Source of the DNA: Erpobdella octoculata
Taxonomy: Eukaryota > Annelida > Clitellata > Hirudinida > Erpobdellidae
Assembly: GCA_963978895.1 (NCBI GenBank)
Contig: OZ022238.1
Coordinates: 41,815,134-41,879,133, forward strand
Direction: 5' to 3'
Length of the DNA: 64,000 bases
The notes under the pieces are model-generated. The model did not search any database. It was not told the origin of the DNA and saw nothing but the letters and a program-made list of their open reading frames with translations. The position numbers and the translations under genes were made by a program. Shown piece after piece: positions 54,232-64,000 of this stretch; position 1 is the stretch's first letter; every line of letters begins with the position of its first letter.

Positions 54232-54599
54232 CGGTTGGTAGGTCGAACAAATCAATTGTTATTGGTCACGAAATGGAGCACAGAAGCCGTCGCAAATGCT
54301 GGATTTGTTCAAAGAAATTGCTTCCTGGTTTTATTTTGAATGAATTCAACGACTGTTCACTGTGGTTTGAAAGAACCGTATAAAGTCGTTTCGTTACGTG
54401 ATTCACAGGTTTAATTCTGGAAAAAATAATTTATTACAATAATTATTAGAAGCTATGCATAAATAAAATGGTATGGAGATATTTATTTATTTATTTGACA
54501 GTATTTAATTACTATCAACATAAATGTCTTAAGCTCGAATAAATATCATTTTCCGATCTCTGTAGGTGCTGTTAACGCACAAAAAAATAAATTTAAAAA

Positions 54600-54820
54600 A
54601 AATAATATTAAATAAAATATAAAATAAAATAAAATAAAATGAAATGAAAAACAATAAAATAAATGAAAATAAAATAAATTAAATGAAAATAAATTAAAAT
54701 TAAATAAATGAAAATTAAATAAATTATATAAAAATAAATACAAATAAAATAAATGAAAATAAAATAAATGAAAATAAAATAAATGAAATAAAATAAATGA
54801 AAATAAAATAAAATAAAAGC
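54600..54820. repeat. (AAATA/AAATG)n low-complexity array
   Basis: Degenerate pentanucleotide-like A/T/G repeat. The minus-strand Phe/Tyr/Leu frames over it are artefacts. Confidence 0.85.
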
Positions 54821-55155
54821 TAACCAAAATAGCAGCAACAAAAATCTCATGGTGACTTTAAAGAATTCTTAAAAATATACTTTTCTTCATTTATTCAAGC
54901 ACAAATTTTGAATTAATGGCTCTCAGATCCAGACCACCCAACACGATTTTTAAGAGGAAAAGAGAATGAAAATAAGGAATAAAGAAAAATTAATTGTTTA
55001 GTGTCAGGCGATCTATCAAATTTTAAATGAATCAAAAGTTTCAGCTGGTGTAAATAAATTAACTCAAATTGGCAGTTCACCGTTTAAATTTCCTCATTTT
55101 TCTCCGCGTCAAATTGTGAAATTTTAGCGCCATTTGTGAGCAGCTAGCAGCTCCT

Positions 55156-55207
55156 GCTGATGATGAAATACTGATGTTGGTGCTGATGATGCTAATGTTG
55201 TTGTTGT

Positions 55208-55257
<50 letters not shown>

Positions 55258-55760
55258 TTGTTTTTGATGATGTTGTTAATGATGATGTTGTTAACGATGA
55301 TGATGATGATAATGGTGATGATGAAGTAGGTGCTGCTGCTGATGATTTTATTACTGATGAAGATGATGATGCTGATGTTGAGGCTTATGTTGAGAACAAA
55401 ATGGATATAAATAAAAAATAAAGATGCAGATTTTGATGCTGGTGTGAAAATGATGATGATGATGTTGATGATGATGACGACGACGATGATGTTGATGATG
55501 CTTATGTTGATGCTAATGTTAATGGTAAGACTGATGCTCATGATGATGATAATGTGAATGTTGAAGATGCTGCGGATTTTGATGCTGGTGTTGTTGACGA
55601 GGTTCATGTTGATACGGATAATGCTGATGATGATATTAGTACTGATGTTGATACTGACGGTGATGATGATGATGCTGATGTTGGTGCTGATGATGATGCT
55701 GATTTTAGGGCTGATTATGATGATGATACAGAGAAGGATGATGGGACTGTAAAAATCTAT
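55156..55760 (+). repeat. Imperfect (GAT/GCT/GTT)n trinucleotide array
   Basis: About 600 bases of GATGAT, GATGCT and GATGTT triplets with many substitutions. Asp-rich plus-strand and Ile-rich minus-strand frames result and are not supported as genes. The minus-strand left edge (about 55140-55080) has an exon-like end, TTTAAACG|GTGAAC, which could not be joined in phase. Confidence 0.85.
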
Positions 55761-55911
55761 GGAGATGCCGCCCGGTTTTGAAATTGATGTCGCAAATGAA
55801 ACGTCTTCTGATGCTTCCCTGTACGTGTAATAAGAGGATAAAAAAATGTGACGGCATGTCAACGTCATGCTATCATGTCCTTTTTTTTATTCTTTTTTAA
55901 TTTTTTCTCAC

Positions 55912-56596
55912 AAAGTTCATTTTCGCCAATTCCAGCTTGACGTGAGTCACGCAAACTTCGAAGCTGCCATTTTCTTTTTTGAAATTTGCATGGAAGTAAC
56001 ATGACATCTGACATCTTCCGTCGGAAAGACCTTAAATAATCTCATTATTAAGTTCATAAACATAAACATATATTTTTCTTCTGACACGCGTTACCCGAGT
56101 GTAAGTCGATCATATCTCGTTTGTGCGATCAAAACTTTCTGGAGAACTTATTACATTCCAGAGCGATTTGTAGTGCATGGACGTCAAATGACAACTGTAT
56201 TACAAGTGTAAAACCATTTTACAATTCTCACAACGACGACAACTACGTTTCTTAAGCTAATCAAAAGCAATTAAATTGTCAAAACTCGACGTTTGCAAAT
56301 TTTTCTACCTAAAAAAACGTATTTTATGAGCCAAAAAAAAAAAAAAATGACGTCAAACTAATTTTTGTAATTTTTCAAACAAACGTTTCGCCAGCCAACG
56401 CGGCGGTCTGGAATTGTTCTCCACTCGACATAAGAGCTTATTTGCCAATGAAATGTCCGGAATTGAATTAAAAATCAATTGTAGTCGATAACTCTGGATG
56501 CCGCAGTTGGTGTTATCGCGATACGGAGATTCACGACCGTTGTTTTTTCCATTTAAAAAATCCTTTTTATCTTGTTTCTGTTTAGGAATACTTTCT
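55912..56596 (-). CDS. Two linked exon-like segments resembling the N-terminal exons of the membrane-protein gene
   Basis: Segment 56596-56385 and segment 56030-55912 have good acceptor and donor sites (TTTCACAG; GTTTGT; TTTAAG; GTGAGA) and matching phase 1 at their junction. The second reads [20 protein letters not shown]. This resembles ADMRFYFHARNKNNVFLDG in the exon at 50378-50283, which also follows a phase-1 intron. They could be part of a partial tandem paralogue, or extra N-terminal exons of the same gene, since the last phase (0) also fits the exon at 50704. NGS is a potential glycosylation site. Confidence 0.45.
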
Positions 56597-56693
56597 CTGT
56601 GAAATAATGCCTTCCAATGCCCAGCTTTATTGTAACTATTTTTGTTATTATTAAAACTATTATTGGCACTCATATTATTATGGATATTATCAT

Positions 56694-57152
56694 CATCCAT
56701 CCATCCATCCATCCATCCATCCATCCATCCATCCATCCATCCATCCATCCATCCATCCATCCATCCATCCATCCATCCATCCATCCATCCATCCATCCAT
56801 CCATCCATCCATCCATCCATCCATCCATCCATCCATCCATCCATCCATCCATCCATCCATCCATCCATCCATCCATCCATCCATCCATCCATCCATCCAT
56901 CCATCCATCCATCCATCCATCCATCCATCCATCCATCCATCCATCCATCCATCCATCCATCCATCCATCCATCCATCCATCCATCCATCCATCCATCCAT
57001 CCATCCATCCATCCATCCATCCATCCATCCATCCATCCATCCATCCATCCATCCATCCATCCATCCATCCATCCATCCATCCATCCATCCATCCATCCAT
57101 CCATCCATCCATCCATCCATCCATCCATCCATCCATCCATCCATCCATCCAT
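56694..57152. repeat. (CCAT)n tetranucleotide array
   Basis: About 115 pure copies, decaying at the right into (CCCA) and CCTA variants. Spurious frames in every phase (His-Pro-Ser-Ile; Met-Asp-Gly-Trp) are not genes. Confidence 0.97.
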
Positions 57153-57781
57153 TCACCCACCCACCCACCTACCTACCCATCACCTTTAAATACATTCGTC
57201 ATCCATGCAGAAAACTACATGGAAATTCGTAGAAGGAAATGACCTTCATGTAATACACGCTTGACCGGGTCGGTACTGAGTGGTCAAGATATTCCACTTT
57301 GAAACGTTACTTGGAAAAAATTTGAACCTGCCTTAAAAAACAACTACATGAGATCTGCCGTCTTATTCTCCAATTTAAATTTAAATTTCCTTCTCTCTCA
57401 TTTGTGCTCGAAGCTGTTATTACCCGACTGAGTTAAGAACGAAATTAGGTTTTATTACAATTCAAAGACAACTAATTTGTAAAAAATACAAGAAATTATA
57501 ATTTTGATTTCTATGCAACATCGAAAAAATGTTAAAACAATTGAAAAATTGCATGTTGTTGTTGGACTCACAACTATTTTTTTACTAAAAACAAAGTATT
57601 CGAAAACTAACTTTTTTTTTATAAAAACCAAAAATACTTTATAATACCCTGAATTGTTATAAAGAATTGTATTGCACTGAAGTTTCAATTTAGAAATGTT
57701 TTTTTCGGCTCATATTGTTTCCTGGAAGGTTCAAAACAGATTCAGATGTAATCGAAACAACATTTATAATAGTTTTCGATG

Positions 57782-58520
57782 TATGTATATTGTATGTATG
57801 TACGTATGTATGTATGTATGTATGTATGTATGTATGTATGTATGTATGTATGTATGTATGTATGTATGTATGTATGTATGTATGTATGTATGTATGTATG
57901 TATGTATGTATGTATGTATGTATGTATGTATGTATGTATGTATGTATGTATGTATGTATGTATGTATGTATGTATGTATGTATGTATGTATGTATGTATG
58001 TATGTATGTATGTATGTATGTATGTATGTATGTATGTATGTATGTATGTATGTATGTATGTATGTATGTATGTATGTATGTATGTATGTATGTATGTATG
58101 TATGTATGTATGTATGTATGTATGTATGTATGTATGTATGTATGTATGTATGTATGTATGTATGTATGTATGTATGTATGTATGTATGTATGTATGTATG
58201 TATGTATGTATGTATGTATGTATGTATGTATGTATGTATGTATGTATGTATGTATGTATGTATGTATGTATGTATGTATGTATGTATGTATGTATGTATG
58301 TATGTATGTATGTATGTATGTATGTATGTATGTATGTATGTATGTATGTATGTATGTATGTATGTATGTATGTATGTATGTATGTATGTATGTATGTATG
58401 TATGTATGTATGTATGTATGTATGTATGTATGTATGTATGTATGTATGTATGTATGTATGTATGTATGTATGTATGTATGTATGTATGTATGTATGTATG
58501 TATGTATGTATGTATGTATG
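57782..58520. repeat. (TATG)n tetranucleotide array
   Basis: About 185 copies of TATG, pure apart from one TACG near its left edge. Met-Tyr-Val-Cys and Tyr-Ile-His-Thr frames are artefacts. Confidence 0.97.
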
Positions 58521-59210
58521 TGAAAACTCTTTTCTTGAGCAACTTCGTCAGAGATCTTCAGAGGAAAACCCTCTCAGCGTTTCGGCCATGATTTACTAAA
58601 AATAATGATATAAAATAAATCCTCTACTAAATAAATTAAAAATTACGAAATACTTATATTTAAATTACTTAATTACTTTTCTTTAGACAGCTATTTTTGA
58701 GTTTTCTTCAATGGCAATATTAAATGTTGTTATTTAAAAAAATCTGTCATATTATCACTATATATATTTGAATAAAATGTATCCATGCATGTCTACTCAC
58801 AGAAACACACCCTCACATACAATGACTTACACTCCGACCAAGGATGTCTTGATATAACAAGACATACTTGGTTCAGACTCATACATACACAGACACACAT
58901 AAGCAGAAAGAACTGTGCTGAGAAATAGCGAGGATTAAATGAATAAATCTCCAGTAAGATGTACAAGAATAAGCTCAAAAGGATGGAATTCTTGCCGCAC
59001 TAAAGCACCGCGAATCAGCGATTCAAGTTGGAGAAGTTTTGCTAATTTAGAAATCAACTGCTTCTTTTCATGAAAAAAAACCCCGGGATTATATATATAT
59101 ATCAAAGACATTTTTTCAGAGATTCAAAAGCGGTGGTCCGACTAAAACAAAATTTTTTATAATTTTTTTTTCTGATAAAAAATGTCGAAAATAATTATTA
59201 TCTAAAAAAC
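58521..59210. other. Non-coding stretch between the TATG array and the 59.2-kb exon candidate
   Basis: AT-rich with no gene recognised. Confidence 0.5.
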
Positions 59211-59441
59211 CTTAAAAGAGGTTGACGTTTCAGCTGCAGAAGAAGATGAACAGCGATGAACGAGCGTCACTTGAGGCCCAGTATCACGGGAAGCTGCTGA
59301 AGTCTTTCTCCTCTTCTTCTTCTTCCTCGTCCTCAGCGACCAGCACAAACCAGCGTACGTGGAGATGAAGATGACCAGGTAGGCGAACGATCTCACCTTC
59401 CCCATCACATTCAATTCATCTTCATTCGTTTTTATATTCAT
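59211..59441 (-). CDS. Candidate start exon with signal-anchor segment (unlinked)
   Basis: The minus strand opens with ATG at 59441 and an in-frame ATG at 59405. It encodes SFAYLVIFISTYAGLCW, a strongly basic stretch (RTRKKKKRRK) and a Ser/Ala tail, ending at AAG|GTTTTT. The hydrophobic part resembles the span SFASAIVIALIFL of the exon at 50704-50473. It could be the first exon of an upstream paralogue or of the same gene. Its phase (0) does not directly fit the segment at 56596, so at least one exon would be missing. Confidence 0.35.
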
Positions 59442-61157
59442 GCATCTCTCCTTTCGCTCTTTCTGGAGAATATTTTTGAAATTTTTTTTTCAAATTTAAA
59501 TCTGCTTAACGTTTTGACGCTGCAGGGGCGAAATCAAATTTGAAATTCGTCAGCAAACAGAATTTCTTTTTTTTAAAGTTTGAATTATTACGTTTTATGC
59601 CTTTGCGTTTAAAATCGCACGTATTAGAAACAGACGCGGTATATTTAAATATATAAAGAATGTATTTATAAGAAACAAAATTGTTCAAAATCTGGATATT
59701 AATAGGAAAGAAAATGTGCAAATTCAATTTTATTTTTATTTTACAGAACTGGCGCACAACCGTTTCGGAGACACGACTTGATTTCATCGGGGAGCACACC
59801 TTTCCTCATTTATCGTTTCCAGTCGTAAATTTCTTCTGGATTAGCATCGAAGTTTCGGGAAAACTCTAAAAGTTTTATCTTCGATTTAACCAAATCAAAC
59901 ATAATGTATAGTTCGAATTAAAGAAAGAGAAAGAAAAAAAGAGAGAGTGATAGAAAGAGGAAGACAGAGAGGGGAAATGCAAGGAGAGCGAGGAAGAGAG
60001 AAGGAGAGAGAGCAGGAAAGCAGAAAAGTTGAGCGCTACATCCGGAATGAAATATTGAAAGAGTTGATCTTTGAACAGTCGATGCTTCCATTCACTTCTT
60101 ATCTACGCCGCAGCGGCTCACGTGCATAAGAAATTAACTAAACAAAATATTCATCTAATATTTCTTTTTGAAGAAAATCAAAACTGATATTTAATTTTGA
60201 TAATAATTTTAAAATGTTTTACAGACATGTGCTTAAGCGTTCCTTTAGGACAGAGGTAGGAGCACAACAGGGGATAAAACAGATAAAGAACGACCATATG
60301 TAAGGAGAAGATGAGGGGGACAGTAGAGGGGACAGTTTGAGGGGGCAGTTGGAGGGGGCAGATGGAATGGACAGTTGGAAGTGGCAGATGGAGGAGGTAG
60401 ATGGAGGGGACATTGAAGGATCAGATGGAGGAGGAAATGGAAGGAACAGTTGGAGGGGGCAGATGGAGGAAAAAGATGGGGGGTTGGTGTAAGAAAAAAA
60501 AAGAGGGTAGATGAGAAACAAAACATAAACAAAGTTTCGAATAAATCTGATATGCGTATTTTAAAAAATTTCAGAATACTTATAAAAAATCACGAACTTT
60601 AATTTTCATTTTAATTTATTATTTTTGAACATTTTAAATTCAAAACTAAAATTTTATTTGCAATCACCGTTAAATGTTTTAAAATAAAAAAGGGCTGGAA
60701 TAAAAAATATATACAAATTAAAAAAAAACTTTTATTTCAACATGCACAAATGTTGTCCGAAAATATAGACGTGTAGGACGTTCATTTTAGATCTTTCTAT
60801 GACTGAGTCTGAACCTTCAACACTTTTTGTTAAACTATTTAAGAGATAATTTCAAATAATTTCGGAAAACAGCCAAGAAATTATTTCTTCCTTTTTAGAG
60901 CATTTCAAAATAAAATTGTATTTCTTTAAGTTTTTTTATTTATTTTTATTTTGGTTTTTAGAAATTTTCCATACATCTTCCATGAACTTTAGTAGGTTTG
61001 TTCATCCGGCCCATCTTTAAAATAGCATGGGTGACTTTGAACGGCTTAACTTTGGTGTTTCTTTGGCTTTCCGTTTCCATTGTTTATTTTATTAGAAATA
61101 ATAAATACAAGATTTAAAACATTTATATTCTAAATTAAAAAAGAATTATATCTTTAA
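59442..61157. other. Mixed low-complexity DNA
   Basis: The stretch contains a short plus-strand exon-like segment at 59747-59869 (acceptor TTTTATTTTACAG, then an open frame to a stop) that cannot be linked to anything. It also holds a purine-rich (GA) block at 59925-60035 and a G-rich minisatellite at 60300-60485. The rest is AT-rich. Confidence 0.4.
60300..60485 (+). repeat. G-rich minisatellite (GGAGGGGGCAGATGGA-like)
   Basis: Irregular units of GGAGGGG, GCAGATGGA and GGACAGTTGGA. Several G-tracts close together on the plus strand could form G-quadruplexes. Confidence 0.75.
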
Positions 61158-61205
61158 ATGAAATTTACCAAAATCTATCGAGAACTCACGACCGCTGATT
61201 TGTTT

Positions 61206-61309
<104 letters not shown>

Positions 61310-61489
61310 TTCTCTCTCACTCTTTCCACGTTGCTTTTTCTCTCATCATATCGGGCTTGCTCTTTCGTTTTTCCAGTTTTATTCTTTCTCACCTTAAACT
61401 GTTTCTAAGGAAAAATCAAAAATTTCCGGGTTTTGTCTAAATGACAATAACTGAAATAACTGTAATAACCGAGGTAACGGGTTTTTCTA

Positions 61490-61873
61490 AAATTTTTACC
61501 AATGCTTTTATTAACTCGTCGTCTCTGTTTCTCTGTCTGTCTGTTTGTTTCTCTGTCTGTCTGTTTGTTTCTTTGTCTGTCTGTTTGTTTCTCTGTCTGT
61601 TTCAAATCTTGCAATCAATTTTTGAGTCACTTCCTGATGATAGATTTTTTTCAAATTTTGCATACATGCTCAAAATAGAAGACAATGCAATATTCAATTA
61701 TTAGTTTTACAATAAGTCAATTAATTTAGTTAATTTTAATTAATTTTGATATTTCGATATAATTAAGATATTTCGACTTTAATATAAAATAAAAGAGTAA
61801 TATAAGAAAAAATTGATTGCAAAATTTGTGTTTTAATTACATATAAAAGCATTGGGTTTTAAAAATTCGTTTT
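61490..61873 (-). repeat. Inverted duplicate, right copy, with internal expansion
   Basis: Reverse-complement match to 41292-41628. Inside it, the segment that is a single CAGACAGAGAAACAAACAG in the left copy is expanded to several TCTGTCTGTTTGTTTC units at about 61520-61600. This accounts for the extra length. Confidence 0.85.
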
Positions 61874-62585
61874 TAATTTACTTGTCTATAATTGTTTTAT
61901 TTTTTTTATCTTTTGGTGTTTCTTTTCTTTTATTTTTGTTTTTTTTCTCTTTCTCTCTCTTTTTTTACCCTCTTTTTTTCTTTTTTTTCCTTTTTTCTTG
62001 CACTTTCTCCGTTACTTCTTGGAAAATGGGTGGCGTTTATCCCGCCAGCCCCAGCTACTGCAACCTACAGTAAGCCACCAGATGTTTTGTCCATAAAACC
62101 TAAAAGAAACTGCAGATTTGTTGAAAATTGGCTAAGACTTTAACTTTTTCAGGCAAATTAAATATGAATTTTCTTACGCGATAACCATGGGATAAGTAAT
62201 TTAGCCATAAAACAAATTAATATTTTTTGAAACTTTCTCCATCGCTTTCTCCTTTTTTAAAACTACCTCTACGCCAACTTTTGTTCTAATTGGTCCAACG
62301 GTTCAGATTTGCAAAAAAATACAGTCAGACAGACAAACAGTCATTTTTAAATATGGAGATTGAGAAAAAATTCTTAATGATATCAAAAAATCAAGTTCCG
62401 CTTGCATCAAGCTGCCATCTGAAGATGCTTGTGAAGCATAATTTGGTCAAATGAACATCATGGATTCAAAGACAATAAAACCTTTGCTTTCCATTTTGCT
62501 AGATGGAAAAAAGACGTGAACTTTTATTGGCAGACATAACATGGAAACAGTTGTACGAATTACAAATGACGTCACTTTATATGTA
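61874..62585. other. Pyrimidine-rich and AT-rich DNA
   Basis: A T/C-rich tract lies at 61885-62010. Near 62270-62360 is a repeat tail with GGTCCAACGGTTCAGATTT and CAGACAAACAGTCATTTTTAA; related wording occurs at 13640-13725. No gene is recognised. Confidence 0.45.
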
Positions 62586-62760
62586 ACTAGTGGGGTTACC
62601 CGACGTTGCTCGGGGTTTTCAGAGCTTTTTTATCGTTTTTTTCTTTTGCTCTCGTTTTTTCCCCGTTCCCGTTCGCTTTCCGCTCGCGCTTGCTGTCCCG
62701 CTCGCGGTCGCTTTTCCGCCCCGGCTGCTTTCCCGTGTTATTGCTAAATTTCTAATGTAT
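62586..62760 (+). repeat. Dispersed repeat family R1, copy H (truncated)
   Basis: The head is mutated (TTACCCGACGTTGCTCGGGG). The core is short (CCCGTTCCCGTTCGC, GCTCGCGGTCGC) and the tail is replaced by a TATG-rich stretch. Confidence 0.65.
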
Positions 62761-63615
62761 GTATGTGTATATGTATGTGTGTATGTTTGTATATACACAC
62801 GTACCTACATACACTTAGACATGAGACATAAACAGAAGGGACTCGGGCTACTGTTGATGGAGAATGACGGTTATGGTGACAAATGACGACGACTAAGAAG
62901 ATAGCGATGAAAGATGAACTGAAATTAATAATAAAATTAAAATATGAATATATATTAATGAAATTATTATATACATAAATAAAGAATGTTGTGTTATTTG
63001 TTTTATTGCCGGATACTCATTTACATACAATTTCGTTTAATTTTAATATAGATTATTTATTCTTTTATGCAAATTTTTATGGTTATGATGATGATAATAA
63101 CACTAACTAGAACAATGATAAATAATAACAATAATAATATAAATATTAATATTATTAATATTAATAATAACAATGTTAATATAAAATTAAAAGATGAATA
63201 TGAATATTAATATATTTGAGACATGATGTATGGAGCTGAAAAGAATTGTTTATTGTTCATCTCCATGGCAACATCTACCAAACTTTCCACGCCAACGCAA
63301 GCGAGCAGCAAATTAAATTTCTCTACCGCAAATTTAAATATTTCTGCGATAGAGAAACAGCTCGGCGAAAGAGTGAGAAGGAGAGAGGAAGCGTCGGTTC
63401 ACATCTCCATGGCAACAAACAAAATTTAATAATATGTATTATAATAAAAAATATTATACTTTAAGTCTGTAAAAAATGTCAAGAACCAAAAAGAGTGTAG
63501 AAATTTGCATGACAAGCCGTGTAAAAGATAAAAAAAATAATTAAATTCAAAGATAAATTCAATAAAAATATAAAAGCTACAAATAAATTTCAAGTAACAT
63601 CGTATCACAACTTAC
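62761..63615. other. AT-rich DNA with no recognised gene
   Basis: Low-complexity ATTAATATTAATAA sequence, and two copies of CATCTCCATGGCAACA about 140 bases apart (63258-63273 and 63400-63415). No coding gene is supported. Confidence 0.4.
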
Positions 63616-63789
63616 TGATTGAGTGAACAATTCAATGAGGAGAGCACGCTGTGAAGATAGAAGTACTCTCTTGAGGATCACTCCGTCATCGTCATCATCA
63701 CCATCTTCTTCTTTTCTCTTGTCCACTACAATTCTCACTACATCATCATCATCATCGTCTTCTTCTTTCTCTTCCAATTTTAAATTCCC
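63616..63789 (-). CDS. Isolated internal exon candidate, acidic
   Basis: On the minus strand, TTGCAG at 63795-63790 is followed by 58 in-frame codons and a strong GTAAGT donor at 63615. The product has two acidic runs (DDDDDD and DDDDD) flanking VVRIVVDKRKEE, then VLLSSQRALLIELFTQS. Splice sites and frame are good. The acidic part is repetitive (GAT/GAC), so a chance frame is possible. It would belong to a gene whose start lies beyond the right edge, or to extra exons of the membrane-protein gene. Confidence 0.4.
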
Positions 63790-63879
63790 CTGCAACGAGA
63801 ATCATGAACATTTCTTGCGAGATTTTTCTCAGCCCTTTCATGTTACGTAATTCATTCGCTTCCTCAATTTGCCTTCATT

Positions 63880-64000
63880 CACTTTTTCAATTCATTTTCT
63901 CCATTCACATTCATTTACAATCTCCATTCACATTCATTCACAATCTCCATTCAAATTCATTCACAATCTCCATTAACATTCATTCACAATCTCCAGCCAC
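63880..64000 (+). repeat. 23-base minisatellite running off the window
   Basis: Units of 23 bases, CACATTCATTCACAATCTCC plus ATT, starting near 63906 and repeated to the edge with single-base changes. Confidence 0.85.

Noticed and set aside
56353..57232. Long frames of Met-Asp-Gly-Trp or His-Pro-Ser-Ile repeats
   Set aside because: Artefacts of the (CCAT)n array. Only the non-repetitive part on the minus strand (56596-56385) was kept as an exon candidate, because it has splice sites and phase support.
57696..58599. Several frames of Met-Tyr-Val-Cys or Tyr-Ile-His-Thr repeats on both strands
   Set aside because: Artefacts of the (TATG)n array.
59747..59869. Plus-strand terminal exon beginning after TTTTATTTTACAG
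   Set aside because: Forty codons to a stop with a fair acceptor, but no partner exon or recognisable protein; mentioned only in the region entry.
63258..63415. Two CTCCATGGCAAC motifs resembling RFX X-boxes
   Set aside because: They match only part of the X-box consensus, lie far from any recognised start codon, and may be a simple local duplication.

Overview
This is an AT-rich, intron-rich animal nuclear DNA window with canonical GT-AG introns. It is loaded with simple-sequence arrays and short mobile-element copies. The protein matches (GBF1 and ribosomal protein L22) are clearly metazoan. Base composition, short introns and repeat style suggest an invertebrate, perhaps a lophotrochozoan such as an annelid or mollusc. 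That placement is a guess; no feature here fixes the phylum.

Layout: positions 1-5200 are repeats, including a decayed pogo/Tigger-like DNA transposon (about 2266-3801). RPL22 lies on the minus strand (5212-6069, 4 exons, 134 aa). About 0.9 kb away and divergent from it is a complete GBF1 orthologue on the plus strand (7013-31055). I could chain 38 coding exons with consistent phases into 1848 aa; human GBF1 is about 1859 aa. It is the large ARF guanine-nucleotide exchange factor of the early Golgi. Its introns hold two elements with 8-bp target-site duplications, a degraded non-LTR retrotransposon and long TA arrays. At least six of its splice junctions are copied in, or abut, small tandem repeats.

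Convergent with GBF1 is a large minus-strand gene (31738 to at least 50704). Fourteen exons chain in phase into about 1570 aa, apart from one unresolved junction. The product has one N-terminal hydrophobic segment, a large cysteine-containing ectodomain, then about six membrane segments and a short tail. I do not recognise the family. At least two of its introns appear to be of GC-AG type. Further minus-strand exon-like segments at 53.7, 55.9, 56.4, 59.2 and 63.6 kb may be more 5' exons or parts of a related tandem copy.

From about 42 kb to the right edge the sequence is dominated by very long, nearly pure microsatellites: (TCAC)n about 1 kb, (ATT)n about 0.43 kb, (CCAT)n about 0.46 kb and (TATG)n about 0.74 kb. 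An inverted duplicate pair lies about 20 kb apart (41292-41628 and 61490-61873). No CRISPR array, operon or prokaryote-style defence system is present. The most unusual material is the unrecognised membrane-protein gene, its GC-AG introns, and the splice-junction tandem duplications in GBF1.
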